Source: Flaviflagellibacter rhizophilus
GTDB lineage: Bacteria > Pseudomonadota > Alphaproteobacteria > Rhizobiales > Methylopilaceae
Assembly: GCF_033898525.1 (NCBI RefSeq)
Contig: NZ_JAXAFJ010000001.1
Coordinates: 124,001-188,000, forward strand
Length of the DNA: 64,000 nucleotides
Direction of reading: 5' to 3'
Shown here in pieces: positions 34,355-43,934 of the stretch; positions within the stretch are counted from its first letter, which is position 1, and every line of letters begins with the position of its first letter. Under the pieces are notes generated by a model, which saw only the letters and a program-made list of their open reading frames with translations, did not search any database and had not been told where the DNA came from. Both the position numbers and the translations under genes were made by a program.

Positions 34355-34555
34355 TCAGTCGCCGAGAGCTTCGAGCCTCCGGGCGGCGGCCTCGTTGAAT
34401 CGACTACGGGCTTGCTCAAGCGCTTCTTCAGCGCCTATCCGGCCGGCATGATCGCGCGGCAGCGACCTCTGCCAGTCCAGCCGCTCCTTCGCCTTCACCA
34501 GTTCCGTCAGAGAAGCTTCGACCTGCTCCCAAAGCCCATCGTCTTTGCTGGCCAA
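34355..34555 (-). CDS. Small helical protein with TTG start, unknown function
   Basis: A 66-residue, charged, probably all-helical protein (LWEQVEASLTELVKAKERLDW, EEALEQARSRFNEAAARRLEAL). It has no ATG, but TTG at 34555 is preceded by AAGGGAG with an 8-bp spacer, which supports translation. No family recognised. It lies 199 bp upstream of the poly-HAMP kinase on the same strand and could be transcribed with it. Confidence 0.6.
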   Translation of the reverse strand: MASKDDGLWEQVEASLTELVKAKERLDWQRSLPRDHAGRIGAEEALEQARSRFNEAAARRLEALGD

Positions 34556-34706
34556 CGCTCAAACTCCCTTCGCGAGATGTCAGGGAGAATCTGCCTCAGC
34601 CCCCACGGTTCCGCCGAACCCAGCCCTTGATGAGAACAGCCGAAGGAACGAGCGCACCGACTTCTGCTGTTGCCCCCGACTCGCGCCGCCGACTAGGGTA
34701 ACGCCC

Positions 34707-35084
34707 ATGGGAGCACTCAATGTACTGGCCTGCGTGGTCGCCCTCGTCATCTCCGCGGGCGAGATTGCTCGCTATTGGGGGAGCGAGCGGTTCATGCCGA
34801 TGGCGCTCGATGAGCTTTCAGTGGCTCTGGCGCTGGTCTGGGCCGCATGGCGATCGAGAACCGACGGCGCCCTTTGGCACCTGCCGGCATGGGGCGCCTT
34901 CTGCGGGCTTGGTATCGTGCTGCTGGTCCAGACTGCCGACCACCAGATCCATGGACCTGCCAAGGCGGCGGGACCTGTTTACCTGGCAGCTCTCGGCATC
35001 ATGCTGATCCTGGGCGTCTGGGCCGTCAGGCGCGCGCTGCACCTGGTGAGACGCGGCAACGGGTTACAACCTGAAGGGCGCTGA
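34707..35084 (+). CDS. Small integral membrane protein
   Basis: A 125-residue protein with four hydrophobic stretches (ALNVLACVVALVISA, LSVALALVWAAW, AFCGLGIVLLVQTAD, VYLAALGIMLILGVWAV). ATG at 34707 has AGGG upstream; the longer frame from 34545 reads through non-coding sequence. No family recognised. Confidence 0.65.
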   Translation: MGALNVLACVVALVISAGEIARYWGSERFMPMALDELSVALALVWAAWRSRTDGALWHLPAWGAFCGLGIVLLVQTADHQIHGPAKAAGPVYLAALGIMLILGVWAVRRALHLVRRGNGLQPEGR

Positions 35085-35182
35085 TCCGCAGGACGATTCT
35101 TCCCGGCCCGACGTCCCGTCGCAGTGGGTCGACAGCAATATCGATGTATAGACTTCGACTGCCCCATCAACGGAGAGAACTC

Positions 35183-36205
35183 ATGCCCACGGACGCGTTC
35201 GGCCTGTCAGGCATCGGCATAGTGATCATCGTTCTTGCGGTTGTTGCCGCCTTTACCTTGTTCGCGGCCATCAAGATCGTCCCGCAGGGCTATCACTGGA
35301 CCGTCGAGAACTTCGGCCGCTACACGAGAACCCTGACGCCGGGGCTGAACCTGATCGTGCCCTTCGTGGAGCGCGTCGGGAAAAAGATGAACGTGATGGA
35401 GCAGGTGCTGGATGTTCCGACGCAGGAAGTCATCACCCGCGATAACGCGTCCGTTGCAGCGGATGGCGTGGCCTTCTATCAGATCCTCGACGCCTCTGCG
35501 GCCGCCTACGAAGTATCGGGCCTAGAGAATGCCATCCTGAACCTTGTCATGACCAATCTGCGGTCCGTCATGGGCTCCATGGACCTGGACGATCTTCTTT
35601 CGAACCGGGACGCCATCTCCGAACGCATTCTGCGCGTCGTTGACCAGGCGGCGCATTCATGGGGGATCAAGATCACCCGCATCGAGATCAAGGACATCAA
35701 TCCGCCAGCCAATCTGGTGGAGTCCATGGGTCGCCAGATGATGGCCGAGCGCGAGAAGCGCGCCGAGATCCTTGAGGCGGAGGGCGCCCGCGCAGCGAAG
35801 ATTCTTCGCGCCGAGGGTGAGAAGCAGTCGCAGATCCTGGAAGCCGAGGGCAAGCGCGAGGCCGCCTATCGCGAAGCCGAAGCCCGCGAACGCCTCGCTG
35901 AAGCGGAAGCCAATGCGACGCGCATGGTGTCCGAGGCGATCGCCGCCGGAGACGTTCAAGCCATAAACTATTTCGTGGCCCAGAAATACACCGAAGCACT
36001 GGCCAAGATCGCGTCGGCGCCCAACCAGAGGGTCGTGCTGATGCCGCTGGAAGCTTCCTCGCTGATCGGCGCCATCGGCGGCATCGCGGAGATCGCACGC
36101 GCCAGCTTTCCGGAAGCACAGGTGCCGGGGACAACGGCGCCGCCTTCTTCGCAGAGCGCCCGGCGCCGAAGCGTAGGTGTTCCTGCCGCTGGCGAGCGCG
36201 GCTGA
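35183..36205 (+). CDS. SPFH-domain slipin (QmcA/stomatin-like)
   Basis: A 340-residue membrane-anchored SPFH protein. It has an N-terminal hydrophobic anchor (GIGIVIIVLAVVAAFTLFAA), the SPFH domain (VPQGYHWTVENFGRY, VPTQEVITRDNASV, KDINPPANLVESMGRQM) and a long Ala/Glu coiled coil. ATG at 35183 has CGGAGAG upstream. The NfeD gene starts 5 bp after its stop, the usual slipin-NfeD pairing linked to membrane microdomain or envelope quality functions. Confidence 0.9.
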   Translation: MPTDAFGLSGIGIVIIVLAVVAAFTLFAAIKIVPQGYHWTVENFGRYTRTLTPGLNLIVPFVERVGKKMNVMEQVLDVPTQEVITRDNASVAADGVAFYQILDASAAAYEVSGLENAILNLVMTNLRSVMGSMDLDDLLSNRDAISERILRVVDQAAHSWGIKITRIEIKDINPPANLVESMGRQMMAEREKRAEILEAEGARAAKILRAEGEKQSQILEAEGKREAAYREAEARERLAEAEANATRMVSEAIAAGDVQAINYFVAQKYTEALAKIASAPNQRVVLMPLEASSLIGAIGGIAEIARASFPEAQVPGTTAPPSSQSARRRSVGVPAAGERG

Positions 36206-36209
36206 CACG

Positions 36210-36662
36210 ATGGCGGACTTCGTCGCCAGTTACGGATGGTGGATCCTGGGGCTGCTCCTGCTCGGTCTGGAGTTGCTTCTGCCCGGCGTGTACTTCCTGT
36301 TCTTCGGCATCGGCGCCCTGCTCATCGGCACCAACGCCTTTCTGTTTCCCTCCCTTGGCTGGCAAAGCGAGTTGCTCGGCTTCATCGTGGTGTCGGTGCT
36401 TGCTGCTCTTGTCGGGCACCGCTGGTATGGACAGCGAAGCGAGAGTTCTGGAGCAGGCCAGATAAACAAGCGCACAGATCGGCTCATAGGCCGCACCGCG
36501 ACGCTCAGCGAAGCCATCGTCAATGGACGCGGTCGCGTGTCGATCGAAGATGGCTGGTGGAGCGTTGCCGGCCCGGATCTTCCTGCCGGAGCGCGGGTGG
36601 AGATCGTCGGTGCCCGCGGGAGCGTCCTTGATGTGCGGTCTGCCGATCAGCCAGTTTCCTGA
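36210..36662 (+). CDS. NfeD-family membrane protein, slipin partner
   Basis: A 150-residue protein with two or three transmembrane helices at the N-terminus (GWWILGLLLLGLELLLPG, YFLFFGIGALLIG) and a C-terminal OB-fold domain (LIGRTATLSEAIVNGRGRV). ATG at 36210 is 5 bp after the slipin stop. Known NfeD proteins bind slipins. The long protease-containing form is not present here. Confidence 0.88.
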   Translation: MADFVASYGWWILGLLLLGLELLLPGVYFLFFGIGALLIGTNAFLFPSLGWQSELLGFIVVSVLAALVGHRWYGQRSESSGAGQINKRTDRLIGRTATLSEAIVNGRGRVSIEDGWWSVAGPDLPAGARVEIVGARGSVLDVRSADQPVS

Positions 36663-36741
36663 AGTCCCCGGCAGACGATGAACGGTATCTTCGCCTGAAC
36701 TTGTACGCGCGGCCGCGCTGACGCGGCGATCCCGGCGCGGC

Positions 36742-37338
36742 CTATGTCCGCTCGCCTGCCGCCGGGAACCCGCCCATGGCGAAAGCCGCGATCTGTTCCA
36801 GATCTTCTCGCCCAGCACCCTCGTCGGCCTGTACGGCCATGCCGGTCAGGACCGCCATGACGTAGCGTGCAAGCGCCACGGGGTCGGCGTGTGACGAGAG
36901 ATCCCCATCAACAACCGCCTGCCGGAACCGCTCCCGCAATGCGGTCTCGACACGCTCTCGCCTGCTGGAAAGATCATCGGCGACCGTGGTGCAGCCATAA
37001 GTGGCGCCGCCACGCATCACCAGGCACGAAGCGCCGTTCTTCTCTTCGCTGTAGAGGCGGGCGGCGATGGCAAGGATGCGCTGCACAGCCTCGCACGCAG
37101 TGGATGCCTCGAGCGCGGCTTCGAGATATTGCACGCGCTGGAGCATGTAGCGATCCATCACCGCACGGAAGAGCCCCTCCTTGTTTCCGAACGCCGCGTA
37201 GAGGCTGGGCGAGTTTATGCCCATGGACTTTGTCAACTCGGACACCGAAGCCGCGTCGTAACCCAGCCGGCAAAACACCGACTGCGCCCGATCAAGCGCC
37301 TCGTCAGTATCGAAGCCGCGCGGGCGACCAATCGTCAT
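36742..37338 (-). CDS. TetR-family repressor of the RND efflux operon
   Basis: A 198-residue TetR regulator. The helix-turn-helix is near residues 25-50 (AASVSELTKSMGINSPSLYAAFGNKEGLF). The C-terminal ligand domain is typical of the family. It is divergent from the efflux genes with 109 bp between, so it likely represses them and itself from the shared region and releases on binding a pump substrate. Confidence 0.9.
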   Translation of the reverse strand: MTIGRPRGFDTDEALDRAQSVFCRLGYDAASVSELTKSMGINSPSLYAAFGNKEGLFRAVMDRYMLQRVQYLEAALEASTACEAVQRILAIAARLYSEEKNGASCLVMRGGATYGCTTVADDLSSRRERVETALRERFRQAVVDGDLSSHADPVALARYVMAVLTGMAVQADEGAGREDLEQIAAFAMGGFPAAGERT

Positions 37339-37447
37339 CAGGACCTCCTCGGCTAATCTGTTTTGTGCTATTCGTTAAATAAGGCCCTTGACCCTGGGGT
37401 TCCATAGCCTCATCTGTGTCGCTCATTACAGAAGTTTGAGCAACACC

Positions 37448-38662
37448 ATGCAGAGCACCACGCCCGGTCGACGCCGCACCCTCTTGCCTCTCCTGATGCT
37501 GCCGGTTCTTGCACTTGGCAGTGCCGGGAGTCTTTTCGCAGTCACCGGTCTGGGTGCGCAAGCCGCCGATCCCGCACCGGCGGCGCCGGCCGTGCCGGTT
37601 TCCGTCGCAGTGGTCGAGCAGAAGAGAGCCGCGTCCTGGGACGAGTTCTCCGGTCGCCTTGAGGCGGTCGAGAGGGTGGACGTGCGTTCCCGCGTGTCGG
37701 GCGCTGTGCTGAGCGCACATTTTCGCGAGGGCAGCCTTGTGAAGAAGGGCGATCTTCTGCTGACGATCGATCCCGACCCCTATGCCGCTGAAGTCGAGCG
37801 CCAGAAAGCGGCATTGGCGGCCGCCGAGGCGCGTCTGTCTCTGGCCCGCAACGAGTTCGACCGCGGCAAGCGCCTCACCGACACCCGCTTCCTGTCGCAG
37901 AGCGACCTCGACCAGCGCACCAATGCGTTCGCAAGCGCGCAGGCCGACGTGCAGGCCGCAAAGGCAGGACTGAGGACGGCGCAGTTAAACCTTGATTACA
38001 CGCAGGTGCGCGCTCCCGTTACCGGGCGGGTCGGAAAGCTTGAGGTTACGGTCGGAAATCTTGTGGCTGCCGGCCCCGGCGCGCCGGTGCTGACCACCCT
38101 TGTCTCCGTCGATCCCATCTACGCCTCGTTCAGCGCCGATGAGGCGATTGTCGGCCGCGCCCTGAACTCCGTTTCGGGACCAGGCGGAACAACGGATATC
38201 GGCCGCATTCCGGTGGAGATCACCACCGCCACCCGGACCGCGCGGACGCGCGGCACCCTCCAATTCGTCGACAATCAGGTCGAAACCGCAAGCGGCACCG
38301 TGCGGATGCGCGCCGTGTTCGAGAACGCCGACGGCAGCCTGATGGCCGGCCAGTTCGCCCGCGTCAGCCTTGGCGAGGCTGAGCCGGAGAACGCCATCGC
38401 CGTCAGCGAGCGGGCCATCGGCACCGATCAGGACAAGAAGTTCGTCATGGTGGTCGGAGACGACAACAAGGCGAACTACCGCGAGGTCAAAATCGGCCGC
38501 GCGACGGAGGGCCTCCGCGTCATTACCGCCGGGCTCACCGCCGGGGAGCGCATCGTCGTCAACGGCCTCCAGCGCATCCGTCCGGGCGCGCTGGTCGAGC
38601 CCCAGCAGGTGCCGATGGCCACCAACCACACAGCCGCCAAGACAGATCTCGCCGAGCGCTGA
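37448..38662 (+). CDS. RND efflux membrane-fusion protein
   Basis: A 404-residue periplasmic adaptor of the AcrA/MexE type. It has an N-terminal signal/anchor, a lipoyl region (VDVRSRVSGAVLSAHFREGSLVKKG), an alpha-hairpin (about 100-165), then LNLDYTQVRAPVTGRVG. ATG at 37448 is preferred over the far upstream ATG, which would add residues before the signal. It pairs with the permease gene starting 31 bp after it. No outer-membrane channel gene is present. Confidence 0.9.
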   Translation: MQSTTPGRRRTLLPLLMLPVLALGSAGSLFAVTGLGAQAADPAPAAPAVPVSVAVVEQKRAASWDEFSGRLEAVERVDVRSRVSGAVLSAHFREGSLVKKGDLLLTIDPDPYAAEVERQKAALAAAEARLSLARNEFDRGKRLTDTRFLSQSDLDQRTNAFASAQADVQAAKAGLRTAQLNLDYTQVRAPVTGRVGKLEVTVGNLVAAGPGAPVLTTLVSVDPIYASFSADEAIVGRALNSVSGPGGTTDIGRIPVEITTATRTARTRGTLQFVDNQVETASGTVRMRAVFENADGSLMAGQFARVSLGEAEPENAIAVSERAIGTDQDKKFVMVVGDDNKANYREVKIGRATEGLRVITAGLTAGERIVVNGLQRIRPGALVEPQQVPMATNHTAAKTDLAER

Positions 38663-38693
38663 GCGCCGTGCACATCCCGGATCGGGCCCTAAC

Positions 38694-41600
38694 GTGAACT
38701 TCTCCAAATTCTTCGTCGACCGCCCGATCTTTGCTGGCGTGCTGTCCGTCCTCATTTTCGTGGGCGGCCTGATCTCGATGTTCTCCATGCCGATCTCGGA
38801 ATATCCCGATGTCGTGCCGCCGCAGATCGTGGTCCGCGCCACCTATCCCGGCGCAAATCCCAAGGTCAGCATCGAGACGGTGGCGACACCGATCGAGGAG
38901 CAGGTCAACGGCGTCGAAGGCATGCTCTACATGGCGAGCCAGGCCACCACCGACGGCCTTATGACGCTGACGGTGACGTTCCGGCTCGGCACCGATCCCG
39001 ACAAGGCGCAGCAGCTCGTCCAGAACCGCGTGGCGCAGGCCCTGCCCCGCCTGCCGGAAGAGGTACAGCGCCTCGGCGTCACAACCATCAAAAGCTCACC
39101 CGACCTTACCCTCGTCGTGCATCTGACCTCGCCCAACGGGCGCTACGACATGACCTATCTGCGCAATTACGCCGTGCTGAACGTGCGGGACCGGCTGAAG
39201 CGCATCGAGGGCGTGGGCGACGTGCAGCTTTTCGGCTCCGGCGACTATTCCATGCGCATCTGGCTGGATGCGCCCAAGGTGGCCGAGCACGGCCTGTCCG
39301 CCAGCGACATCGTGGCCGAGATCCGCGCCCAGAACGTGCAGGCCGCGGCGGGCGTGGTCGGCGCCTCGCCCGGCGCGCCGGACATCGACCTCCAGCTTTC
39401 GGTCAACGCGCAGGGCCGCCTCGCCTCCGAGGAGGAGTTCGGCGACATCGTCGTGAAGACCGGCGCGAGTGGCGAGATCACCCGCCTCCGCGATGTTGCG
39501 CGCATCGAGATGGGCGCATCGGACTACGCGCTGCGCTCGCTGCTGAACAACAAGGACGCCGTGGCCGTGCCGATGTTCGCGGCGCCGGGTTCCAACGCCA
39601 TCCAGATCGCCGACAGCGCCCGCGCGACCATGGAAGAGCTCAAGCAGAACATGCCGGACGGCGTGGACTATTCCATCGTCTACGACACCACGCAGTTCGT
39701 GCGCGCCTCCATCGAAGCCGTCATCCACACCCTGATCGAAGCCATCGTCCTCGTCGTCATCGTGGTGGTGGTGTTCCTGCAGACCTGGCGGGCCTCCATC
39801 ATCCCGCTGATGGCGGTGCCCGTATCCATCGTCGGCACCTTTGCCGTGATGCACATGTTCGGCTTCTCCATCAACGCGCTCAGCCTGTTCGGCCTCGTTC
39901 TGGCCATCGGCATCGTCGTCGACGACGCCATCGTCGTGGTCGAGAACGTGGAGCGCAACATCGAGAACGGGCTGTCGCCCCGCGATGCCACCTATCAGGC
40001 CATGCGCGAAGTGTCGGGGCCGATCATCGCCATCGCGCTGGTGCTCGTCGCGGTGTTCGTGCCGCTGGCCTTCATCAGCGGTCTTACGGGACAGTTTTAC
40101 CGCCAGTTCGCGCTGACCATCGCCATCTCCACGGTCATCTCGGCGGTCAACTCCCTGACGCTGTCACCCGCCCTCGCGGCCATGCTGCTGCGTGGCCATG
40201 ACGCGCCCAAGGACCGGCTGACGCGCATCATCGACTGGTTGTTCGGCTGGCTCTTCCGCGGCTTCAACAAGGGCTTTGCGCGCGGCTCCCGGGCCTATGG
40301 CGGCGGCGTTTCGCGCCTGCTCGGGCGCAAGACGCTCATGATGGTGATCTATCTTGTGCTGGTCGGCGCCACCGTCTTCCTGTTCCGTGCCGTGCCGGGC
40401 GGCTTCGTGCCCGGTCAGGACAAGCAATATCTCGTCGGCTTCGCGCAGTTGCCGGATGCCGCCACGCTCGACCGCACCGAGGACGTGATCCGCAAGATGA
40501 GCGAGATCACGCTCGCTCAGCCCGGCGTGGAGACGGCCATCGCCTTCCCCGGCCTGTCGATCAACGGCTTCACCAACAGCTCCAATTCGGGCATCGTCTT
40601 CGTCGGCCTGAAGCCGTTCGAGGAGCGCACGACGCCGGAGCTCAGCGGCGGCGCCATCGCCATGCAGCTGAACCAGAAGTTCGCGGGCATCGGCGAAGCC
40701 TTCATCGCCATGTTCCCGCCGCCTCCCGTGCAGGGCCTCGGCACGATCGGCGGCTTCAAGTTCCAGATCCAGGATCGTGCCGGCCTCGGCTATGCCGCGC
40801 TGGACGAGGCAACGAAGGCGTTCCTCGCCAAGGCCGCCACGGCGCCCGAACTGCTGGGCCTGTTCTCCAGCTATCAGGTCAATGTTCCGCAGCTCTATGC
40901 CGACATCGACCGCACCAAGGCGCGCCAGCTCGGCGTCAAGGTCACGGACGTGTTCGAGACCATGCAGATCTATCTGGGCTCGCTCTACGTCAACGACTTC
41001 AACAAGTTCGGCCGCACCTATTCGGTGCGCGTGCAGGCGGACGCGAACTACCGAGCCCGTGCCGAGGACATCGGTCGCCTGAAGGTGCGCTCCGCCAGCG
41101 GCGAGATGATCCCGCTCTCGGCCGTGCTCGACGTCAACTGGAGCGCCGGTCCCGAGCGCGCGATGCGCTACAACGGCTATCTCTCCGCCGACGTGAACGG
41201 AAATGCCGCACCCGGCTTCTCCACGAGCCAGGCGCAGGATGCGGTCGCCCGCATCGCGGCGGAGACGCTGCCGGCCGGTATCAGCTTCGAATGGACCGAA
41301 CTGACCTACCAGCAGATCATCGCCGGCAATTCCGCGATCTATGTGTTCCCGCTGGCGATCCTGCTCGTGTTCCTTGTTCTGGCCGCGCAGTATGAGAGCC
41401 TGGCCCTGCCCATCGCCATCATCATGATCGTGCCCATGGCCCTGCTTGCGGCGATGTTCGGCGTGTGGCTGACGGCGGGCGACAACAACGTCTTCACGCA
41501 GATCGGGCTGATCGTGCTGGTCGGCCTGTCCGCCAAGAACGCCATCCTGATTGTGGAGTTCGCGCGAGAACTGGAGTTCGAGGGCCGCACTCCGGCACAA

Positions 41601-41894
41601 GCCGCGGTTGAGGCCAGCAGGATGCGGTTGCGGCCCATCCTGATGACCTCTCTGGCCTTCATCATGGGCGTGCTGCCGCTTGTCCTGTCGGTCGGCGCGG
41701 GCGCCGAGATGCGGCATGCCATGGGTGTCGCCGTGTTCTCGGGCATGATCGGCGTGACGTTCTTCGGCCTGTTCCTGACGCCGCTGTTCTATGTGATCGT
41801 GCGCCGGCTCAGCGGCAACCGGCCACTGGTGCAGCACGGCGATCACGCGGTGGCGGCAGGACATGCCGCGGTGGTCGCCAGTCCGGCAGAGTAG
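38694..41894 (+). CDS. RND efflux pump inner-membrane transporter (HAE1 type)
   Basis: A 1066-residue proton-driven exporter of drugs or hydrophobic compounds. It starts with GTG at 38694 (VNFSKFFVDRPIFAGV), the canonical N-terminus; longer frames upstream overlap the adaptor gene. The proton-relay Asp pair lies in AIGIVVDDAIVVVENVERN and the relay Lys in GLSAKNAILIVEFA. Twelve helices and two large periplasmic loops are visible. It forms a TetR-controlled operon with the adaptor. Confidence 0.94.
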   Translation: MNFSKFFVDRPIFAGVLSVLIFVGGLISMFSMPISEYPDVVPPQIVVRATYPGANPKVSIETVATPIEEQVNGVEGMLYMASQATTDGLMTLTVTFRLGTDPDKAQQLVQNRVAQALPRLPEEVQRLGVTTIKSSPDLTLVVHLTSPNGRYDMTYLRNYAVLNVRDRLKRIEGVGDVQLFGSGDYSMRIWLDAPKVAEHGLSASDIVAEIRAQNVQAAAGVVGASPGAPDIDLQLSVNAQGRLASEEEFGDIVVKTGASGEITRLRDVARIEMGASDYALRSLLNNKDAVAVPMFAAPGSNAIQIADSARATMEELKQNMPDGVDYSIVYDTTQFVRASIEAVIHTLIEAIVLVVIVVVVFLQTWRASIIPLMAVPVSIVGTFAVMHMFGFSINALSLFGLVLAIGIVVDDAIVVVENVERNIENGLSPRDATYQAMREVSGPIIAIALVLVAVFVPLAFISGLTGQFYRQFALTIAISTVISAVNSLTLSPALAAMLLRGHDAPKDRLTRIIDWLFGWLFRGFNKGFARGSRAYGGGVSRLLGRKTLMMVIYLVLVGATVFLFRAVPGGFVPGQDKQYLVGFAQLPDAATLDRTEDVIRKMSEITLAQPGVETAIAFPGLSINGFTNSSNSGIVFVGLKPFEERTTPELSGGAIAMQLNQKFAGIGEAFIAMFPPPPVQGLGTIGGFKFQIQDRAGLGYAALDEATKAFLAKAATAPELLGLFSSYQVNVPQLYADIDRTKARQLGVKVTDVFETMQIYLGSLYVNDFNKFGRTYSVRVQADANYRARAEDIGRLKVRSASGEMIPLSAVLDVNWSAGPERAMRYNGYLSADVNGNAAPGFSTSQAQDAVARIAAETLPAGISFEWTELTYQQIIAGNSAIYVFPLAILLVFLVLAAQYESLALPIAIIMIVPMALLAAMFGVWLTAGDNNVFTQIGLIVLVGLSAKNAILIVEFARELEFEGRTPAQAAVEASRMRLRPILMTSLAFIMGVLPLVLSVGAGAEMRHAMGVAVFSGMIGVTFFGLFLTPLFYVIVRRLSGNRPLVQHGDHAVAAGHAAVVASPAE

Positions 41895-41941
41895 ACCATC
41901 CGACAGGATGAAGAGCGCATGGATCAGAGCGATAAGAGACG

Positions 41942-42958
41942 ATGAAAAAGATCGGATTCCTCTCCTTCGGCCATTGGTCGCCCTCACCGCGCTCGGGCAC
42001 GCGCTCGGCGTCGGACGTGCTGCTCCAGTCCATAGATCTCGCAGTGGCGGCGGAGGAACTGGGCGCTGCCGGCGCCTATTTCCGCGTCCATCACTTCGCT
42101 CAGCAGCTTGCCTCGCCGTTCCCGCTTCTCGCGGCGGTCGGCGCACGCACCAGCCGCATCGAGATCGGCACCGGCGTCATCGACATGCGCTACGAGAACC
42201 CGTTCTACATGGTGGAGAACGCCGGCTCGGCCGATCTCATCAGCCGGGGGCGGCTCCAGCTCGGCATCAGCCGTGGCTCGCCCGAGCAGGTCATCGACGG
42301 GTGGCGGCATTTCGGCCATGTGCCGGAAGCCGGCGAGACCGAGGCCGATATGGGTCGGCGCCACGCCGAGACGTTCCTCGATCTGCTGCGCGGCGAAGGC
42401 TTCGCCGAGCCCAATCCGCAGCCCATGTTCCCCAATCCGCCCGGCCTGCTCCGGCTTGAGCCGCACGCGCCGGGCCTGCGCGAGCGCATCTGGTGGGGCT
42501 CCGCCTCGAACGCCACGGCGGTATGGGCGGCAGGGGCCGGCATGAACCTGCAGAGCTCGACGCTGAAGGCGGACGAGAGCGGCGAACCTTTCCACGTCCA
42601 GCAGGCACGCCAGATCCGCCTCTACCGCGAGAACTGGAAGCAGGCAGGCCATGCGCGCGAACCGCGCGTGTCGGTCTCCCGCTCCATCTTTGCCCTCGTC
42701 AACGATCAGGACCGTGCCTATTTCGGGCGCGGCGAAAGCAGCGACCAGGTCGGCATCATCGACAATATGCGCGCGGTGTTCGGGCGGTCCTATGCCGACG
42801 AGCCCGACCGTCTTGTCGAGCAATTGCGTGCGGACGAAGCGATCGCCGAAGCCGATACCGTGTTGCTGACCGTGCCCAACCAGCTTGGGGTGGCGTACAA
42901 CGCCCATGTTCTGGAAGCGGTGCTGACGCATGTCGCACCGGCGCTGGGCTGGAAATAG
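41942..42958 (+). CDS. Luciferase-like (LLM-class) flavin-dependent oxidoreductase
   Basis: A 338-residue protein of the bacterial luciferase-like superfamily (KIGFLSFGHWSP, AYFRVHHFAQQ, SRIEIGTGVIDMRYENPF, GRLQLGISRGSP). Members use FMN or F420; the substrate is unknown. It is 47 bp after the RND gene on the same strand and may be in the same transcript, perhaps modifying a pump substrate. Confidence 0.87.
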   Translation: MKKIGFLSFGHWSPSPRSGTRSASDVLLQSIDLAVAAEELGAAGAYFRVHHFAQQLASPFPLLAAVGARTSRIEIGTGVIDMRYENPFYMVENAGSADLISRGRLQLGISRGSPEQVIDGWRHFGHVPEAGETEADMGRRHAETFLDLLRGEGFAEPNPQPMFPNPPGLLRLEPHAPGLRERIWWGSASNATAVWAAGAGMNLQSSTLKADESGEPFHVQQARQIRLYRENWKQAGHAREPRVSVSRSIFALVNDQDRAYFGRGESSDQVGIIDNMRAVFGRSYADEPDRLVEQLRADEAIAEADTVLLTVPNQLGVAYNAHVLEAVLTHVAPALGWK

Positions 42959-42974
42959 CCGACGCCTCACGCGA

Positions 42975-43847
42975 TCAGGCGAAGCGCTTGGCTCCGGCGA
43001 CGCACCCGACCACTACGGCCGACGCCGCGATCATCAGCCAACTGACCGGCTCGCCGAGAAGCAGGCCCGCGAGCACCAGCCCGAAAAAGGGCTGTAGAAG
43101 CTGGAGCTGAGAAACACCGGCGATGCCGCCGAGGGCCAGTCCGCGATACCAGAACACGAATCCGACCAGCATCGAGAAGACGGACACGTAGCCCAGCCCG
43201 AGCCAGGCGGGCGCTCCTACGCCGGCGAATGTGCCGGGCAGCGTGATCACGGCCAGCACCGCCATCACCGGCAATGAGAGGATCAACGCCCAGGAGATCA
43301 CCTGCCAGCCTCCGAGCTTGCGCGAGAGACTTGCCCCTTCCGCATAGCCGAGGCCGCAGAGCACGATCGCCGCGAGCATCAGCAGGTCCCCGGTCAACGA
43401 CGCGGTTCCCCCCTGCGCGAGCGCGAAGCAGGCGACGGACAGAGCTCCGAGGACTGAGAACAGCCAGAACACCGGCTGCGGCCGTTCTCCACCCCGCAGC
43501 ACGCCGAAGATGGCCGTGGCCAGCGGCAGGAGACCGATGAAGACGATGGAATGCGCCGAGGTGATGTGCTGCAAAGCGAGCGCCGTCAGCAGCGGAAAGC
43601 CGAGAACGACACCTCCCGCGACGATGGCGAGCGGAACGAGGTCCGCGCGGGCGGGCCTCTTCTGCCGCAGGATCACGAGCAGCACGGCGCCGAGCACGGC
43701 TGCGATCACCGCGCGGGCCGAGGTGAGGAACAGGGGCGAAAAATCAGCCACAGCCACGCGCGTGGCCGGCAGCGACCCGCTGAGGATGATTACCCCGAGC
43801 AGGCCGCTGGCCCATCCACTTGCGCTCTGTTCCGGAGGCGACGCCAT
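42975..43847 (-). CDS. EamA-family (DMT) transporter
   Basis: A 290-residue inner-membrane protein with about ten helices in two EamA repeats, each five helices. ATG at 43847 is chosen because AGGAAAG lies upstream and the longer frame from 43901 adds a polar stretch. It exports or imports a small metabolite of unknown identity. Convergent with the luciferase-like gene. Confidence 0.85.
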   Translation of the reverse strand: MASPPEQSASGWASGLLGVIILSGSLPATRVAVADFSPLFLTSARAVIAAVLGAVLLVILRQKRPARADLVPLAIVAGGVVLGFPLLTALALQHITSAHSIVFIGLLPLATAIFGVLRGGERPQPVFWLFSVLGALSVACFALAQGGTASLTGDLLMLAAIVLCGLGYAEGASLSRKLGGWQVISWALILSLPVMAVLAVITLPGTFAGVGAPAWLGLGYVSVFSMLVGFVFWYRGLALGGIAGVSQLQLLQPFFGLVLAGLLLGEPVSWLMIAASAVVVGCVAGAKRFA

Positions 43848-43934
43848 TCGGGAATACTTTCCTGCCCACTGCAATTGCCCCGAGCTTGGACCACACATCA
43901 TGATGACTGGCCAGCACCATCGGGCCGCAGCCTC

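Noticed and set aside
34660..34706. EcfG promoter before the small membrane protein at 34707
   Set aside because: A GGAAC is present, but the nearest GTT is 19 bp away, outside the usual 17-18 spacing.
40164..42146. 660-codon minus-strand open frame opposite the RND transporter
   Set aside because: Antisense shadow of a high-GC coding region; no family features, and the RND protein reads cleanly through.
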